This document shows, piece after piece, positions 25,751-38,351 of a stretch of 64,000 nt of DNA (the stretch's first letter is position 1; every line of letters begins with the position of its first letter). The position numbers and the translations under genes are program-made. Location: contig OZ023205.1 in the NCBI GenBank assembly GCA_963995525.1, positions 54,418,663-54,482,662 on the forward strand. Direction: 5' to 3'. Source of the stretch: Escarpia spicata (lineage: Eukaryota; Annelida; Polychaeta; Sabellida; Siboglinidae). Under the pieces are notes generated by a model. The model was not told where the DNA came from. It searched no databases and saw only the letters and a program-made list of their open reading frames with translations.

Positions 25751-28318
25751 TGTAAAACGGCATTTATCGTTTCAGTGGGGTTGAACAATAATGACCCCCC
25801 CCAAATGCTCAAAACAACCGCGTGGACAGTGGGACGTTGTAGTGTGTGGCTGGCAGACCGATGTGGGATCACCATATAGTGAGAAAGTGTTCGGTTCGGT
25901 TTGCTTATCCATTTCCGGACATTGCAGCCTTGATGGACTGTCTATAGACAGCTCTTTCATTTGCCAGTCTCCCCACTCGCCAGACGTCTGCTCCCATCCA
26001 TTCCTCTATGTCCTTCTCCCATTGCCTCATAGGTCTTCTCTGCTTCTGCTGCCTTCCACTTTTCCTTCCATTATTAGTGTCTCTAGAGATTGATGCCGTT
26101 TCACATGGCCGAAATAACTTAGTTTCTGTTTATTTACAAAGTTCAATAAAGTCCCGGGTATAACTTCAAGCTCATCTGCGATGGATTCATTAGTTCTGCG
26201 TTTAGTCCACGAAACTCGTAATGTCTTTCTATAACACTTGTTTTCAAATGCATTTATACGTTTAGTAATGTTCTTATTAAGAGTCCAGGTTTCGCATCCA
26301 TACGTAGCCGTTGAAAATATACAGATTCGGATAATTCGTAGTTTCATATCTTTGTTCGTTGTTTTCCACAGCTTCTTCATCTCCGTCAACTTTTTACTGG
26401 CCATTGCCAACCTCTGCTTGACCTCTTTCGTCCCATCTCCATCCGCTTCTATCACTAAACCCATATATGCAAAACTTTCCACTCGTTCTATTTCCTCGCC
26501 ATCTACTGTGACTTCCGATGGTTCTCGACATCCCTTCACATCCATAGTCTTAGTCTTCTTTACGTTTAGTTTCAATCCTTTCATCTCGCTGTGCTCTTTA
26601 ACAGTAGTTATCAATTTATCCAATCCTTCTTTTGTATCGGATATTAACTCTGTGTCATCGGCATATCTCAATTCATATATCTCATGTCCATTCACTTTCA
26701 GTCCATTAAAATAATTGCTTCTCGTGTCACCCTCGACCTCTCTCATGATATTCTCTGTGTATAGACTGAATAGGTGGGGAGACAAAATGCACCCCTGTCT
26801 CACTCCCTTGCCGACTGGGAACCAATATGTGGTACCACATTCTAATCTCACTGCAGACTGCTGTCCAATATATACATTTTGGATAAGTGATGTAATTTTC
26901 TGGTCAAATCCTATGTATATCAAGGTTTTCCAGAGTTGTTGATGACTAACATATTCAAAAGCTTTTGAATAATCTATTAAACAGATCCTAAGGTCATGGT
27001 TGAATTTTCTACATTTTTGAATTAACATCTTCAGGTTGAAAATGTGAGCTCTTGTTCCTCTTCCAGTCCGGAAACCAGCTTGTGTTCTGTTGACTTCACA
27101 TTCTAATTGTGTTGTGATTCTCTTCATTATGATTTTTAGCATAATTTTGCTCGCATGGCTGATGAGGGATATAGTCCTGTGGTTTGAGCATTCTTGTATG
27201 TCACCTTTTTTCGGTATTGGTATAAGGATGGCTTGTTTCCAGTCCATGGGCCATGTTCCACTTTTCCATATTTTCTTGCATAATGTGTGACAGATGTCTA
27301 CGCCTGCTTCGCCACTTGCTCTTATTAGCTCTGCAGTGATGTCATCAGTGCCGGGTGATTTTAAGTCTTTTAGACTTTTTATTGCCCACTCCACCTCTTA
27401 ACGCAAAGGCTCAAGTCCATCTTCTGGTTCTGTCCACTCCCTCCCTTCATCCATGTCTACCTCTTCTGTTTCTTCTTTCTTAAACATGCTTTCACAATAT
27501 TGCTTGAATTTTTCAAGTATGTCATTGCTTTCTGTCAGAGTCATTCCCGTTTCATCTTTAATAACGCCAAGTTTAGGCTTGAACGACTGTGTCATAGACT
27601 TGATTTCCTCGAACATTCTGCGACTATCGTTCCTTCTCATACATAGTTCTATCTTTTCACATTTCTTCTCTAGATATTTCTTCTTGTCTTCCTTACACTT
27701 TCGTTTAATCATCTTGCACTTCTCTCTGTATTTCTCATGATAAGTCTCACTAATTTCTTTGTTTTTCTTTAACTCTTTCCTTTCTTTAATCATCTGCAGT
27801 GTGTCTTTGCTTATCCATGGTTGTTTCTGCCTCCTCTTTTTAGTGAAGTGTTTGTCAGCTGATTCCATAATGATGTTCCTAATTTCTACTGCCAACTCCT
27901 CTGGTTCCTTCTCGTCAGCCACTACTTCAAAACGGTTCATAACCTCTATTCGGTATCCTTCTGTGACATCACTGACGTCATACCTCACTATCTCTTTCCC
28001 TTTTTTCATCTTTCTTAATTTTATTGCAATCTTGGCGCTTACCAATTCATGGTCAGAGCCACAATCGGCTCCCGGTAATGTCTTTGCATTAAACACAGAC
28101 GTCTTCCATAGTTTTGGTATCAGTATAAAGTCGATTTGATTTCTGTTCCGACCATCTGGTTTTGTCCAAGTGTACAATCTTCTTTGATGTTGTTTGAAGA
28201 AACTATTACTGATCACCAGTTCATTCTCTATGATAAACTCAACAAGTCTATCTCCTCTCCCATTCCTCTCGCCTAGTCCATATTTCCCGATATTTCCACG
28301 AGTAAGGCTTGTAGGCTA
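25751..28318 (-). mobile_element. RTE-type LINE, main body (endonuclease end, RT, 3' end)
   Basis: The minus strand carries the RTE-type polyprotein. It starts with the C-terminal part of the APE-like endonuclease (IGKYGLGERNGRGDR, YTWTKPDGRNRNQIDFI, GSDHELV; 28310-28010) and a Lys-rich linker. The reverse transcriptase follows (26040-27394: SPGTDDITAELI, IDYSKAFEYV, VRQGCILSPHLF, YADDTELI), then the C-terminal YLG/CETW block (here FAYMGLVIEA and TATYGCETWTL). Defects are one in-frame TAA at about 27398-27400 and a frame change near 26030, after which the C-terminus continues to a TAA at 25905-25907. The 3' UTR runs to about 25750. The missing 5' part lies next door in opposite orientation (28326-29172). 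Confidence 0.93.
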
Positions 28319-28325
28319 ATGCCTA

Positions 28326-29172
28326 TTGAGTCGAGGGACGTCTGCCTTCAGTACACAAAGACTGTTTTGGAGGAGTAGGCGGCCAGACGATTGGCTACAC
28401 CCCCGGCTACAAATGCGAAACAGCAACAGCCTTTCACCAGACTACAAGGTACCTACCAAGACGCATGTGGAAGGACTGGTGACCCGCTGTCCCGCGGTGC
28501 AAAACAAGGAATAATGGAGTTAACCATACACAAACCTGCGGAAAGCAGTTGACAACAACCGCTGTATTAGCCCAAGAAACCTTGATGGAGAATACAGACA
28601 GTAAGAGAGGTCCTAGTGGTGAGCCCCCCAGGCTGGATAGGACGACACATACTGGGAAGAGCTTGGAGATGTTGGAAGTAACGCCAGAGCTGATGACGGC
28701 CGTATGCCCGGCTGTGCGGGAGGTAAAACCAGCAGCAAAAATCTAAAAGGGAAAATCCGTGTGGCAACATGGAACATCAGAAACACGAGTCACGGGACAC
28801 TACAAATAGTAACATCGAAAGCAGAACGATATGAGATAGATACATTAGGGATTGCGGAACACAGGTTGGCCGGACAAGGACATTTTCGTCCGGATTCAGG
28901 AGGAAAGTTTGTATACTCAGGTGCAACTAAACTCAGGTGCAACAAAGGAAACTGAAAATGCACTATTAGGATACAATCCGGTCAACGATAGAATTATTAC
29001 CATACGAATACGAGATAAACCCATGAATATAACATGTATTCAAATTTATGCACCAACGAGCACTGCAGACGACGATGTAATAGAAACGTTTTATGATACA
29101 CTGCAACGAACAGTCGGCGAGGTAAACAGGAGATGTAATGCAAAAGTTGGCAGAGAGTGTACCAGTGAATAA
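28326..29172 (+). mobile_element. Inverted 5' part of the same RTE LINE
   Basis: The plus strand here reads the beginning of the RTE element: a leader (28326-28740), then the endonuclease start VATWNIRNTS with the metal-binding Asn, LGIAEHRLAG with the catalytic Glu, a NPVNDRIITIRI strand and IQIYAPTS. It ends at NAKVGREC (about 29155). A stop after KPAAKI (28744-28746) and a frame change near 28920 break the frame. Its content stops almost exactly where the minus-strand body at 28316 begins, so the two pieces together make one element whose 5' part is inverted. Confidence 0.88.
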
Positions 29173-29256
29173 AAAGTGTTGTTGCCACACGGGGTGGAGT
29201 GGCCCACGCACGTGTTGTGTTGAGGCTCTATTCTGATAACGAAACATAGGTTTTCG

Positions 29257-29515
29257 TCACACTTACATCAATACATATATACATACATACACATATACAC
29301 ATACACACACGTACACACGCACACACGTACACACGTACAAACGCACATACACAAATACATATATACACGCATACATACATACACGTGTACACGCACACTC
29401 GCACACACGCACAAACACACATACGCACATACATACATACCTAAGTAGGTACGTATTCTATCTGTGCGTGTGTGTGTGTGTCTGTCTGTCTTTCGGTCTG
29501 TCTGTCTGTCTGTCA

Positions 29516-29579
<64 letters not shown>

Positions 29580-29582
29580 GCC
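29257..29582. repeat. (TACA/CACG)n and (TCTG)n microsatellites
   Basis: An impure (CA)/(TA)-rich array fills 29257-29440. After a short gap, (TCTG)n runs at 29481-29582 with two interruptions (TTCGG and TCAG). Confidence 0.95.
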
Positions 29583-31510
29583 TGCATGTATGTCTACCTA
29601 TTTCTATCTACCCCTGCCCCTCTCTGCCTTGCCGTCGTTTTATTATGCAAAGATAAGTGCCTGCACCGGATAGGTAATGAGATTACAACCGCCTCTATTA
29701 CGTATCGGGTGACTGTTTAGTGTAGACAGAAGCACACGTGTTTATGCACTTACATATTCGCGCTTACGTGTGTTCTTCTTTTACAATTTATACAAATCAC
29801 ATATTTTATAACTACATGCCTGGAGAAATAAAGGTATACACGATCAACGTTACTCATCTCGCTTCCTCTTTGTTTGTATTTGTTTTAGTTCGCCTGGCGC
29901 GGACAGACAGCGAGGTCAAGAGATTACCACCAGCGCTTCATGACGTGTCAGTTGAGTGTTTATTTAGTGACATGCCATGTCCTCCATAACCTGCCGTCGT
30001 CCTTCGTTCTCGTGTAACGTCTCCGGACATATCACCGACGACCACGTCGCCAGTGGGTGCGACTAGTTGCCCAGAACGTGGGCTCTAAACCAGTGCTGTC
30101 GTATGAAGCATAGACGACCACAGGTAAACAGCTAACCGCATTCTCTCGAAGGATTTAATCGTAGTATCGTACACTAAGATTCGAACTAGTACACACTCGC
30201 GTTCGCCACGCGAAGAAGCACCGCTTATAATGTACTATGTGTACTTTAAAAAAAGTTGATAAATGGACTAGGTGGCTCTTGTTACTAAACATGTATAAGG
30301 TGTCATGCTCCAGTTAGACTTCCTGTTTCGTGTATTTTAGAGAATTTTTTTTGTTATACAAAATTCACATACTCTAACACAAGCGCATTTAAGTAGTCAG
30401 ATTTCTAGGTGTGATTGTAGAAGCCGTTGACAGTAAAATGGTGTATTTTTAGCTGATTATACTAAGCGGAAGGATGTTTGGCAGCAGTTGGGCTATTTAA
30501 CCCTTTAGCCGGAGTACTGCATGCATCCATTCGTAAATATTGACGGGTGTCATACATACAGGCATTTTACGAGATATTATAATTTGACTAAACTCGACCA
30601 GCATGTCAATGAGATTTTTATTGGACACAATAACATTATATATATAGCTGTATATATGTATATATGTCGGTTGGCTAAAACACATATACATACATACATA
30701 CATATATGCATGCATACATAAATACATAATTACATATATATATATATATACACACAAACATGCACACGCACACGCTATGCACACGCACACACACACCAGT
30801 AGCTTGTAAAGGCAGTGATGAGTTTCTTTGTTCGAACGATCTTCCCGCAGCAATTGCAGCGTGGCTGAGTTAGGATATTGTTTCCAAATAAAAAAAATTA
30901 CCTCTCAAAGCTGCGATCATAAAACATTAACGACTGCCATATAAATTGTAGTCAATGAATACAAGAAATAAACTCACATTTGTAATGGTAATAACACATT
31001 ATATTATGTTGTTACTCTTATCATTAGTAACATTACTTTCTATATATACAGAGTCCATAAATGCTTAACTTCAAAACATTACGAATCACGGTTATTACCA
31101 AACACCGTCGACGTCGTTGGCGAATCATCTGATATCTCGTTAATTAGCAAGCCCGTCTCCGGCTTAATGTGTCTCAAGACTCACATCTATATACCAGAGG
31201 TGACGAATGTCCAGTCTTGCGTGTCGATACGCTGACATCTGAAGCGTAATGCCTAGTTGTAGGGGTGTTGAGTTGCGCAGAAGTAATTTAAACACAGCGA
31301 TAATCGTTTTATCTAACTCGCTATGATATGTTTGATTTAGTTTGAAAGAGTACCAAATTACCCCAAATTTATTATAACTTAAATTTACAAGATGTAATGT
31401 TATAAAGACAATGTTGTAAACATCCGTACAGTCAAAATGGTGTGACGTTATTGCACTGATGGAACTGCAAATTAATTAGAAATGCCTTTATCTAAAAACC
31501 TAAACCAAAC
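29583..31510. other. Non-coding stretch, no gene recognised
   Basis: Contains small (TA)n/(CATA)n/(CACA)n runs at 30640-30800. No gene, RNA or transposon is supported. It lies upstream of the galactosyltransferase and may hold distant promoter elements or untranslated exons that I cannot identify. Confidence 0.45.
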
Positions 31511-31514
31511 ATAT

Positions 31515-32008
<494 letters not shown>

Positions 32009-32110
32009 ATACACACACATACACACATAGTTAAACATGGTCAATGAGTGTTCTCCGACTGTCTGTAACGGCGTTGCTATTTGCTTCAGCCAGGTTGTTG
32101 TTCGGTCGCC

Positions 32111-33196
32111 ATGTATCTACACGCTCGCGTCGTCCGCATCGCCAAACGGGTCATTTGTGTCGTTCCGTGTCTGCTCTCCGTCATTGGCCTGCTATCTGTG
32201 TGCGTCAACTGGCAGACGTCAACGAGCATCAGTTTAGAACACGCCATGAGATATCGCCTGTGTGACGGCGTCAACACTTCGTTCAACGGCAACCTGACAC
32301 AACCGCTATGGCAGGCGTGCAACCAACTGGAGCAACTCGAAGCTGCGTACTATCGAAGACGCAGTTACAGGACAAACAATTTCAACTACACATACCTCAT
32401 ACCGGGCGACAAAATATGCACAAACGACACACATCTGGTGATTCTTGTACATTCACTACACAATTACACTGACCGACGCGACGCCATCAGACGGACATGG
32501 GGTGGCGCTGCTGTCGCACGCAGATGGACCGGCAGGAACATATCTGTAAATATTAAACTAGCGTTCATATTCGGCGTAAACCACGATGCCAAATTAAACA
32601 GTGTTCTGCACGATGAACATTTACGATACCAAGACATTGTTCAAGGTAATTTTTACGAGCATTACCACAACATGACGCTAAAATCTCTGCTGGGTTTGAA
32701 CTGGGTCATGCGATATTGTCCAAGTGCCAAGTTTCTGCTTAAAAGTGACGACGATATGATTATTAATATACCGTATATGTTGGCTATACTCAACCACACC
32801 GACATGCGCAACGGGATAATGGGGCCGTACAACCCAGGCTCTCGTGTGTACCGCAGCGGCAAATGGTCGATACCAAGACTGCAATTTCCGTTTTATTATT
32901 TCCCGCCCTACGAGTCGGGTTCGTCCTACGTCATCAGCGCCGATCTCGTACGTCCACTGTACGAGACGTCGCAGTACGTGCCGCACATATTCATAGACGA
33001 CGTGTACGTGACGGGCATACTGGGACGGATCGTGGGTGCGAGGCACGTAGTTCACGACGGGTTCGCCTTCTGGACTAGTAAGCCGCCAAAGCCGTGTGAC
33101 ATCATAAGGGACCGGGTGGTGGCTGGGACCCGGCTGACCCCAAACTCACTCAGGATTCTCTGGTCGCTCCTGCAGAAAGGAATGGCGTCATGTTGA
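32111..33196 (+). CDS. Beta-1,3-galactosyltransferase family protein (GT31), single exon
   Basis: Predicted Golgi type II membrane enzyme that transfers galactose (or GlcNAc) from a UDP-sugar in beta-1,3 linkage to a glycan acceptor. The ATG at 32111 (GTCGCCATG, purine at -3) gives 361 residues, the usual family length. An in-frame TTG at 32081 is not a credible start. Seen in order: short basic cytoplasmic tail; hydrophobic signal anchor at about residues 13-32; stem with N-glycosylation sequons; RRDAIRRTWG at 122-131; the DXD metal/UDP-binding motif as KSDDDMI (DDD 213-215); YESGSSYVIS near 267-276; and DDVYVTGILG (296-305), where the family usually has EDVYVG. About seven sequons are present in all. 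The frame is intact, and a single coding exon is normal for this family. Donor and acceptor sugars cannot be told from sequence. A pure (CA)n tract lies just upstream. Alternatives are a GT31 beta-1,3-GlcNAc or GalNAc transferase. Confidence 0.92.
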   Translation: MYLHARVVRIAKRVICVVPCLLSVIGLLSVCVNWQTSTSISLEHAMRYRLCDGVNTSFNGNLTQPLWQACNQLEQLEAAYYRRRSYRTNNFNYTYLIPGDKICTNDTHLVILVHSLHNYTDRRDAIRRTWGGAAVARRWTGRNISVNIKLAFIFGVNHDAKLNSVLHDEHLRYQDIVQGNFYEHYHNMTLKSLLGLNWVMRYCPSAKFLLKSDDDMIINIPYMLAILNHTDMRNGIMGPYNPGSRVYRSGKWSIPRLQFPFYYFPPYESGSSYVISADLVRPLYETSQYVPHIFIDDVYVTGILGRIVGARHVVHDGFAFWTSKPPKPCDIIRDRVVAGTRLTPNSLRILWSLLQKGMASC

Positions 33197-34001
33197 CGGG
33201 TGCCATGCACGATCGCCTGCGTCTCCCTCACACGTCTACAAACGAAATGTGTGTAGATATGAAATCATTGTGAATATATATAGTGAATGTGAAGAGTTAT
33301 TCTGTCGTTCGATTACTAGGTTTGATATGCTCCACTAGTTGTTATGTTCTCCGGTCCAACATTTGCTCTTTACATTAGGCAACCAAGTGTTTACTATCGA
33401 TCCCTCACTTGGTAGACGGAGCAGCACGGGAGACTATAATTGTAGGGGAGCCCAGGGCAAAGAGGAACGTCAAATGTATTGCACCATGAAAGTCAACCTA
33501 TTCCAAGTAGATCTATTATTTGATAATTGTTACATAATAATATTACCAATTGTTTTGCAGACACGTTCCTGCAAACGACTAATTGATTAGATTTTTTGCC
33601 GAAAACAAGATATATTTCCAACATACGTAGTTCACTAGTAGAGTCTGTGACGGCATCAGTTCCTGCGCATTCCTTATTTGGTCTTAGTACGAATCTTGTA
33701 CTTTATCTATTTCTCTCTGTACTCCGATTCTGAATAAGTCGTAAACAATGAATGCACGTTTGCTTCCTCGTCATTATATTTCAATTATCCCTTCCCTTTT
33801 CCCTTCCAATTTCCCTTCCATTTTCCTGTACACTACTAGAGATCCTTGTTTGGTTTTGTGAGACAAATGGGCAGAATCACCAGTACTGTTACTGCACAAC
33901 TGTGTCTCTGTCGACATGCTCATTTTTCTACCCGCATTTGCTTTCTCTCCTTGCAATTCTTTTATGTAAGGAATAGCAATCAAAACTACTGTCATACGTC
34001 T
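33197..34001. other. 3' flank of the galactosyltransferase
   Basis: Should contain its 3' UTR. No canonical AATAAA stands out close to the stop, so the transcript end is unknown. No other gene is seen. Confidence 0.4.
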
Positions 34002-34940
34002 TATCAAATCAAATCAAATTTATTTATACACCACATATCTCTACAAAGCAGATTCAGGGGTGTTTACAAACTAAAACATGATGTAAGAATACATTACGTT
34101 GTCGTTATAATATTACAATACATGGGTTACATATGCTAACACAACTACACATTTCGATTATTGTGTGGGCCATATATAACATTAAGATGTACATGTATGT
34201 ATTTAAAAATACACTAAATTATGAAAAAGCCTGATTAAAGAGAAATGTTATCACGTCCAGAGTCACGATGGCTTCTTAGATCTAGTGGATGAGAGTTCCA
34301 GAGAGTGGGACCTGCACATGAAAATGCGCGTCGTATACCGTTCCAGGTTAACTCTAGAAACAACCATGAGAAACTGGTAGGCCGAGCGAAGAGTACGACA
34401 GGGAACATATGCACATATACGGTCGGCAAGGTACAGTGGAGTGTTTTCATACACAGCGCCGTGCATCAAGGTCAACAGTTTCAATTGAATTCGCTGCGCC
34501 ACAGTTAGCCAATGCAGCTGTCGTAGTGCCGCCGTCATGCTGTGTTGGTCACGCCGACGTAAGCTGAGGACGACGCGCGCAGCTGATCGCTGGACCATCT
34601 CGGTCGGTGCAAGAAGGTTCCAGTAATGCCGTACAGGGCCGCGTTTCCGAAGTCAAGTCGCGACATGACTAGCGCGTGTACAAGCGACGTGCACGCTGAA
34701 AGCGGGAGAGATGATCGTATTCGCGCTATGCCAGGTAGTTGGGCGTAGGCAGCCCGACAGGTACGGCTAATGTGTGCGGCCATCGACATCGTGGAGTCGA
34801 GCTGTACTCCAAAGTCACGTATGTTGGCGGAAGTGCTGACGTTTCAACCGCAGACTTCGATGGGAATTGTCTTATTGTGGTTTTCTTTTTACGGTAATTG
34901 TTTTTAACCAGGGTTATTCTCTTTATGTCTGGTGACATAT
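34002..34940 (-). mobile_element. 3' portion of an L2/CR1-group LINE
   Basis: The left end shows the minus-strand tail (TTTGA)n followed by GATAAG at 34002-34025. The 3' UTR follows to about 34260. The C-terminal ORF2 segment then lies in broken frames: LRQLHWLTVAQRIQLKL and YVPCRTLRS (34598-34263), RRAFSCAGPTLWNSHPL in another frame (34340-34270), and an upstream piece with MSMAAHISRTCRAAYAQLP and MSRLDFGNAALYG (34789-34640). The element is 5'-truncated near 34940. It belongs to a different subfamily from the 23.6 kb copy. Confidence 0.87.
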
Positions 34941-35339
34941 TACCTGAAGTACCTTCTCGGTGTTACAGCTGTCACAATTTCAGTGATAGGAAATCAAATC
35001 GACGCATAAAATTTGTTCTTTTTCTTACATATCACAAACGTGTTGAAAAGTAATAACTGCTAGTTCAGTCAGTGCCGGATCATGTGGGCTACTGGTGCGC
35101 CACTGCGCGGGTAAATGTCTCCACTTCTAAACAGAACGTGTCTAACTTTTCCCTGGTGGTTCACTTTGCCCCGATCTCCCATAAACTTGCAGACTTTGGA
35201 AATCGACAAAAGCTGCACGTGTGATTCTCAGAATTATGACTAAAATCAGGGAGATAAGCAGGCATATAACTGAACACGTGTGGCTATTGACAGTGGTTAG
35301 TTTTTTGCAGATTAATACACTTCGCGCAGTAACTGGCGT
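34941..35339. other. Unique non-coding sequence
   Basis: Nothing recognised between the LINE and the minisatellite. Confidence 0.4.
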
Positions 35340-35455
35340 GGCTACTAGCCAGATAAACCATCTGCAGCGTGGCCACTGCTCAGATAAGCCTTCTGTTGCG
35401 TGGCCATTGACAGATAGGCCTTCTGCAGCGTGGCGACTGGTCAGATAAGCCTTAT
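35340..35455. repeat. 31-bp minisatellite, left block (about 3.5 units)
   Basis: Units read CCATCTGCAGCGTGGCCACT then GGCCAGATAAG with variants. They start at about 35358, 35389 and 35419, with a partial unit before. The block ends abruptly at CCTTAT and resumes 2.6 kb later at 38042 in the same orientation and similar phase, so the intervening Mutator-like element interrupts one array. Confidence 0.9.
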
Positions 35456-35474
35456 AGGTATGGCAATTTTGGAG

Positions 35475-35499
35475 AAAAAAATTGAAATATATTTTAGAG
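35475..35499 (+). repeat. Left inverted repeat of the Mutator-like element
   Basis: Pairs with 37982-38006, with 22 of 25 bases matching in inverted orientation, including seven A and the core TATATTTTAGAG. Confidence 0.75.
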
Positions 35500-36255
35500 G
35501 CACTCCTATCTCAAACACTTTGCAATATTTTTTTTCTATACACATTTCAAAAGCGCCACCCTTCTTGACAGGGCACCACATGAGTAAGCAATTTACTGTT
35601 GGACATATTCTAATCTGGCATAACTGTACACTGTACACACTTTCTCATCCGGCATATATGAACACCTAACCCTATTTTCCAGAAAGGCCAGTATGTGTTC
35701 TGTAAACATATCACATACAGGCAGTTGTTATGTTGCATTTAGATTTATATTGATTTGTTTACTTTTTCCCTATTAGACAACTGTAAATATACATGATGTA
35801 TGACCTTAAAGTGTGGATTCTTCAAAAGCCAGTTCAATTGGACTGTATTACACAACCCAATTAGTAGACTTTCAATACACTGTGGCACTTACCTGATTGA
35901 GTACTGATCAAGTCAGGTGACTGTATGTCCTGGCAGCCTGGGCCTAGGAACTGAATCCCAGTAGTCACTCTGCCAAGATGTCATTAGGGTTGCTCCCAAC
36001 CTCTTCACGTGTGTTTAATTAGCTGAAGTAAACCAAAAAAAATGTTTAATCACCCTTCTGCAATGTCATTGGTCCATTTATGATATAGATTTCCAAATGG
36101 AGGCTTCACTGATGTGATTTTCTCCCCACCCCGTTATCACACCCAAGTTCTGTCACTGTGATTTGGACTTTCAAACTCATTAGAAGTCTGTCATTTCAAA
36201 TAACGGTTTGTCCCTTTCAACTGTGATTTTGCCGGGATTATTCTGCATTATTACA

Positions 36256-37987
36256 ATGAAGGAGACTACAAATTATGAGACTGGTAAACTTAACAAACAT
36301 AGTGATAGGAAGACACCGCCTGTTGGAGGAATAAGGAGAAATCGGCGCGGTTTCCAAAAAAGCCACCCATATTTTGAATCAATGCATGGTAAATCAACAG
36401 AAACACCACACAGTCATGTATGGATGCCTCGACTCGGCATGGCTGACTTTTCAAGAGTCGTACAAGAAACTTCTGGTGGACTGTTAACGGTACCCGATAC
36501 TGACGACAGACCTGGCAATTGCAAAATTCTACGACCGCTGCCATACCGGTGCCCAGATTTAACAGACAGCTACCTCCAGCCAGACCAAAATCAAGGAGGT
36601 TCCGAGATGCGTCTGCTAAATATGGAAAAGAGTGCTCAGAAGTGGAATGAATGTTACACTGAGCACGCCTGCAAGACGACGTGCACTTCTCCACAGTTTC
36701 AAATATACCATGAACAACAGATTGGTCTCTGTTGGAAGCAATCACTCCGATGTTCAAATTGTGACTATCATTCGTGCATATACAAACTGTACACTGAGGT
36801 CAGCACTGGACGTAGTGGTCAGCGAGCTGCTACAACAAATGTCGCACTTCACGTCGGTCTCTAGGATTCGACAGTAGGGACCACAAAGATCCGTCACATT
36901 CTAGCTGCAATGGACACACCACCACCTAGTCGCACAGGATTACAGAGAACTGCAAACAAGGTCGCAACTGTCATCGCACAAGCAACCATGGACGACTTAC
37001 ACAGGAGAAAACAGAAAACAAAAGAGACTAACACTCTGCGTGGTCTGCCAGAAGATGCTCCGATTAACATAAGCGTCGATGTTCGGTACACCTCTACAAA
37101 TCTCAAAAACACTTACAGCTATGGTGGGCAGAATGCGTCACAGGCTATGGGAACTGCAATCAGTTGGCAAACCGGTGAAAATGAAATCATAGCTTTCTGG
37201 ATGGACAACAAGCTGTGTAAACTAGGAGCTTCACTTCGGAACAAGAGTGTCAATGTCACCTGTCCTGGCCATGCTGGTTGCACGGCCAATGTGCAAGCAA
37301 CAGATCCGCTGTCCGAGCACAGGATTGGGAAACAGATTAGCGAGAGTTTAGCACAATATGACGTTGCAATCAAGTATTTTGCTACAGACGGTGATGCATT
37401 AGCATTGCGAGGTGTACAAGATGCAATGCCAGCAGGTATGGAGACACAGAGGCAATCCTATACGACGCATCTGTCTCAAACGTAATTTCGTCATATCATG
37501 AAAGCACCATTCTCCCCCAGGAAGTTTCCAGGAGAAACTCCTGCAAGGCGAGCAGAAAACAGAAGAAGATGTGAAAACAAGATGCCAGAAGATCTACACA
37601 AATGTCCACATATTTCACGACAGTGGCACAATAGTTATAGCTAGACGTATGCCGAACATCATTCAAGCCACACTCGACTGCTATTCTGGCTCGTGCAGAA
37701 ACTGTCGCAGACATGCAATTGTCTGCCGTGGTGGTCGCAAGCATTGGTGGAGTACCTCACAGCATTTGAATGCCTGCGGCCTCACGCGACTAAATATGAC
37801 AGACAGTGATCGAGCAACACTTCAAGGACTGATTGAAATGCGTCTTGGCAATGCCGCACTTCAAATGACACGACGCAGACTAACAACACATCCAATTGAA
37901 TCTGCAAACAGAGCTTATTCCGCGTCGGTACTATTCAAATGCACTTGTGTCAAAGCAGGTGAATATTGTAAAAAATCATTTCTCTAA
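36256..37987 (+). pseudogene. Mutator-like (MULE) transposase, inactivated
   Basis: Would catalyse cut-and-paste transposition by a DDE/RNase H-fold mechanism. The frame starts at about 36256 (an upstream TTG at 36208 is in frame). An N-terminal segment carries a Cys-rich patch (WKQSLRCSNCDYHSC, about 36734-36780) and RGQRAATTNVALHVGL-type text. Then comes MDTPPPSRTGLQRTANKV (36910), and the catalytic region beginning ISVDVRYTS with the first Asp, followed by CPGHAGCTANV and FATDGDALAL with a second Asp. A C-terminal part holds CRNCRRHAIVCRG (about 37700-37740), the MTDSDRATL block and HPIESANRAYS, where the third acidic residue is expected. This order fits the Mutator-like transposase domain of animals. 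Defects: in-frame TAG at 36862-36864, TAA at 37483-37485, and a frame change between about 37530 and 37571. The C-terminus also ends early at 37987. Confidence 0.82.
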
Positions 37988-38006
37988 AATATACTGCACT
38001 TTTTTT
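37982..38006 (-). repeat. Right inverted repeat of the Mutator-like element
   Basis: Reverse-complement partner of 35475-35499, starting at the end of the transposase frame. Confidence 0.75.
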
Positions 38007-38041
38007 CGTAACCAAGTAGGAAGTCCAATAGTGTCCTGACC

Positions 38042-38351
38042 CCTTCTGCAGCGTGGCGACTAGCCAGATAAACCATCTACAGCGTGGCGACTGGCCAGAT
38101 AACCCATCTGCAACGTAGCCACTGGCCAGATAAGCCTTCTGCAGCGTGGCCACTGGCCAGATAAACCATCTGCAGCGTGGCGACTGCCCAGATAAGGCAT
38201 ATGCAGCGTGACCACTGGCCAGACAAGTCATCTGCAGTGTGGCCACTGGCCAGATAAGCCATCTACAACGTGGCCACTGGCCGGATAAGCCATATGCAGC
38301 GTGGCCACTGGCCAGATAAGCCATCTCCAGCGTGGCCACTGGTCTAATAAC
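38042..38351. repeat. 31-bp minisatellite, right block (10 units)
   Basis: Ten consecutive 31-bp units from 38042 to 38351 (consensus CCATCTGCAGCGTGGCCACT plus GGCCAGATAAG), each with a few substitutions. Same orientation as 35340-35455. Confidence 0.95.

Larger units (their letters stand above)
35457..38041 (+). mobile_element. Mutator-like DNA transposon, degenerate, inserted in a minisatellite
   Basis: The 2.6 kb segment between two blocks of the 31-bp minisatellite carries a broken Mutator-like transposase. Near its ends lie inverted repeats: 35475-35499 matches the reverse complement of 37982-38006 at 22 of 25 positions (core TATATTTTAGAG). Outside these, the outermost bases begin GGTATGG on the left and, on the opposite strand, GGTCAGG on the right, a weak further match ending in TTGGA. 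Expected 8-10 bp target duplications cannot be judged, because both flanks are units of the same repeat (CCTT shared). Confidence 0.78.

Noticed and set aside
32081..32110. Ten-residue N-terminal extension of the galactosyltransferase
   Set aside because: The extension starts at TTG. The ATG at 32111 has a good context and gives a normal short cytoplasmic tail before the signal anchor.
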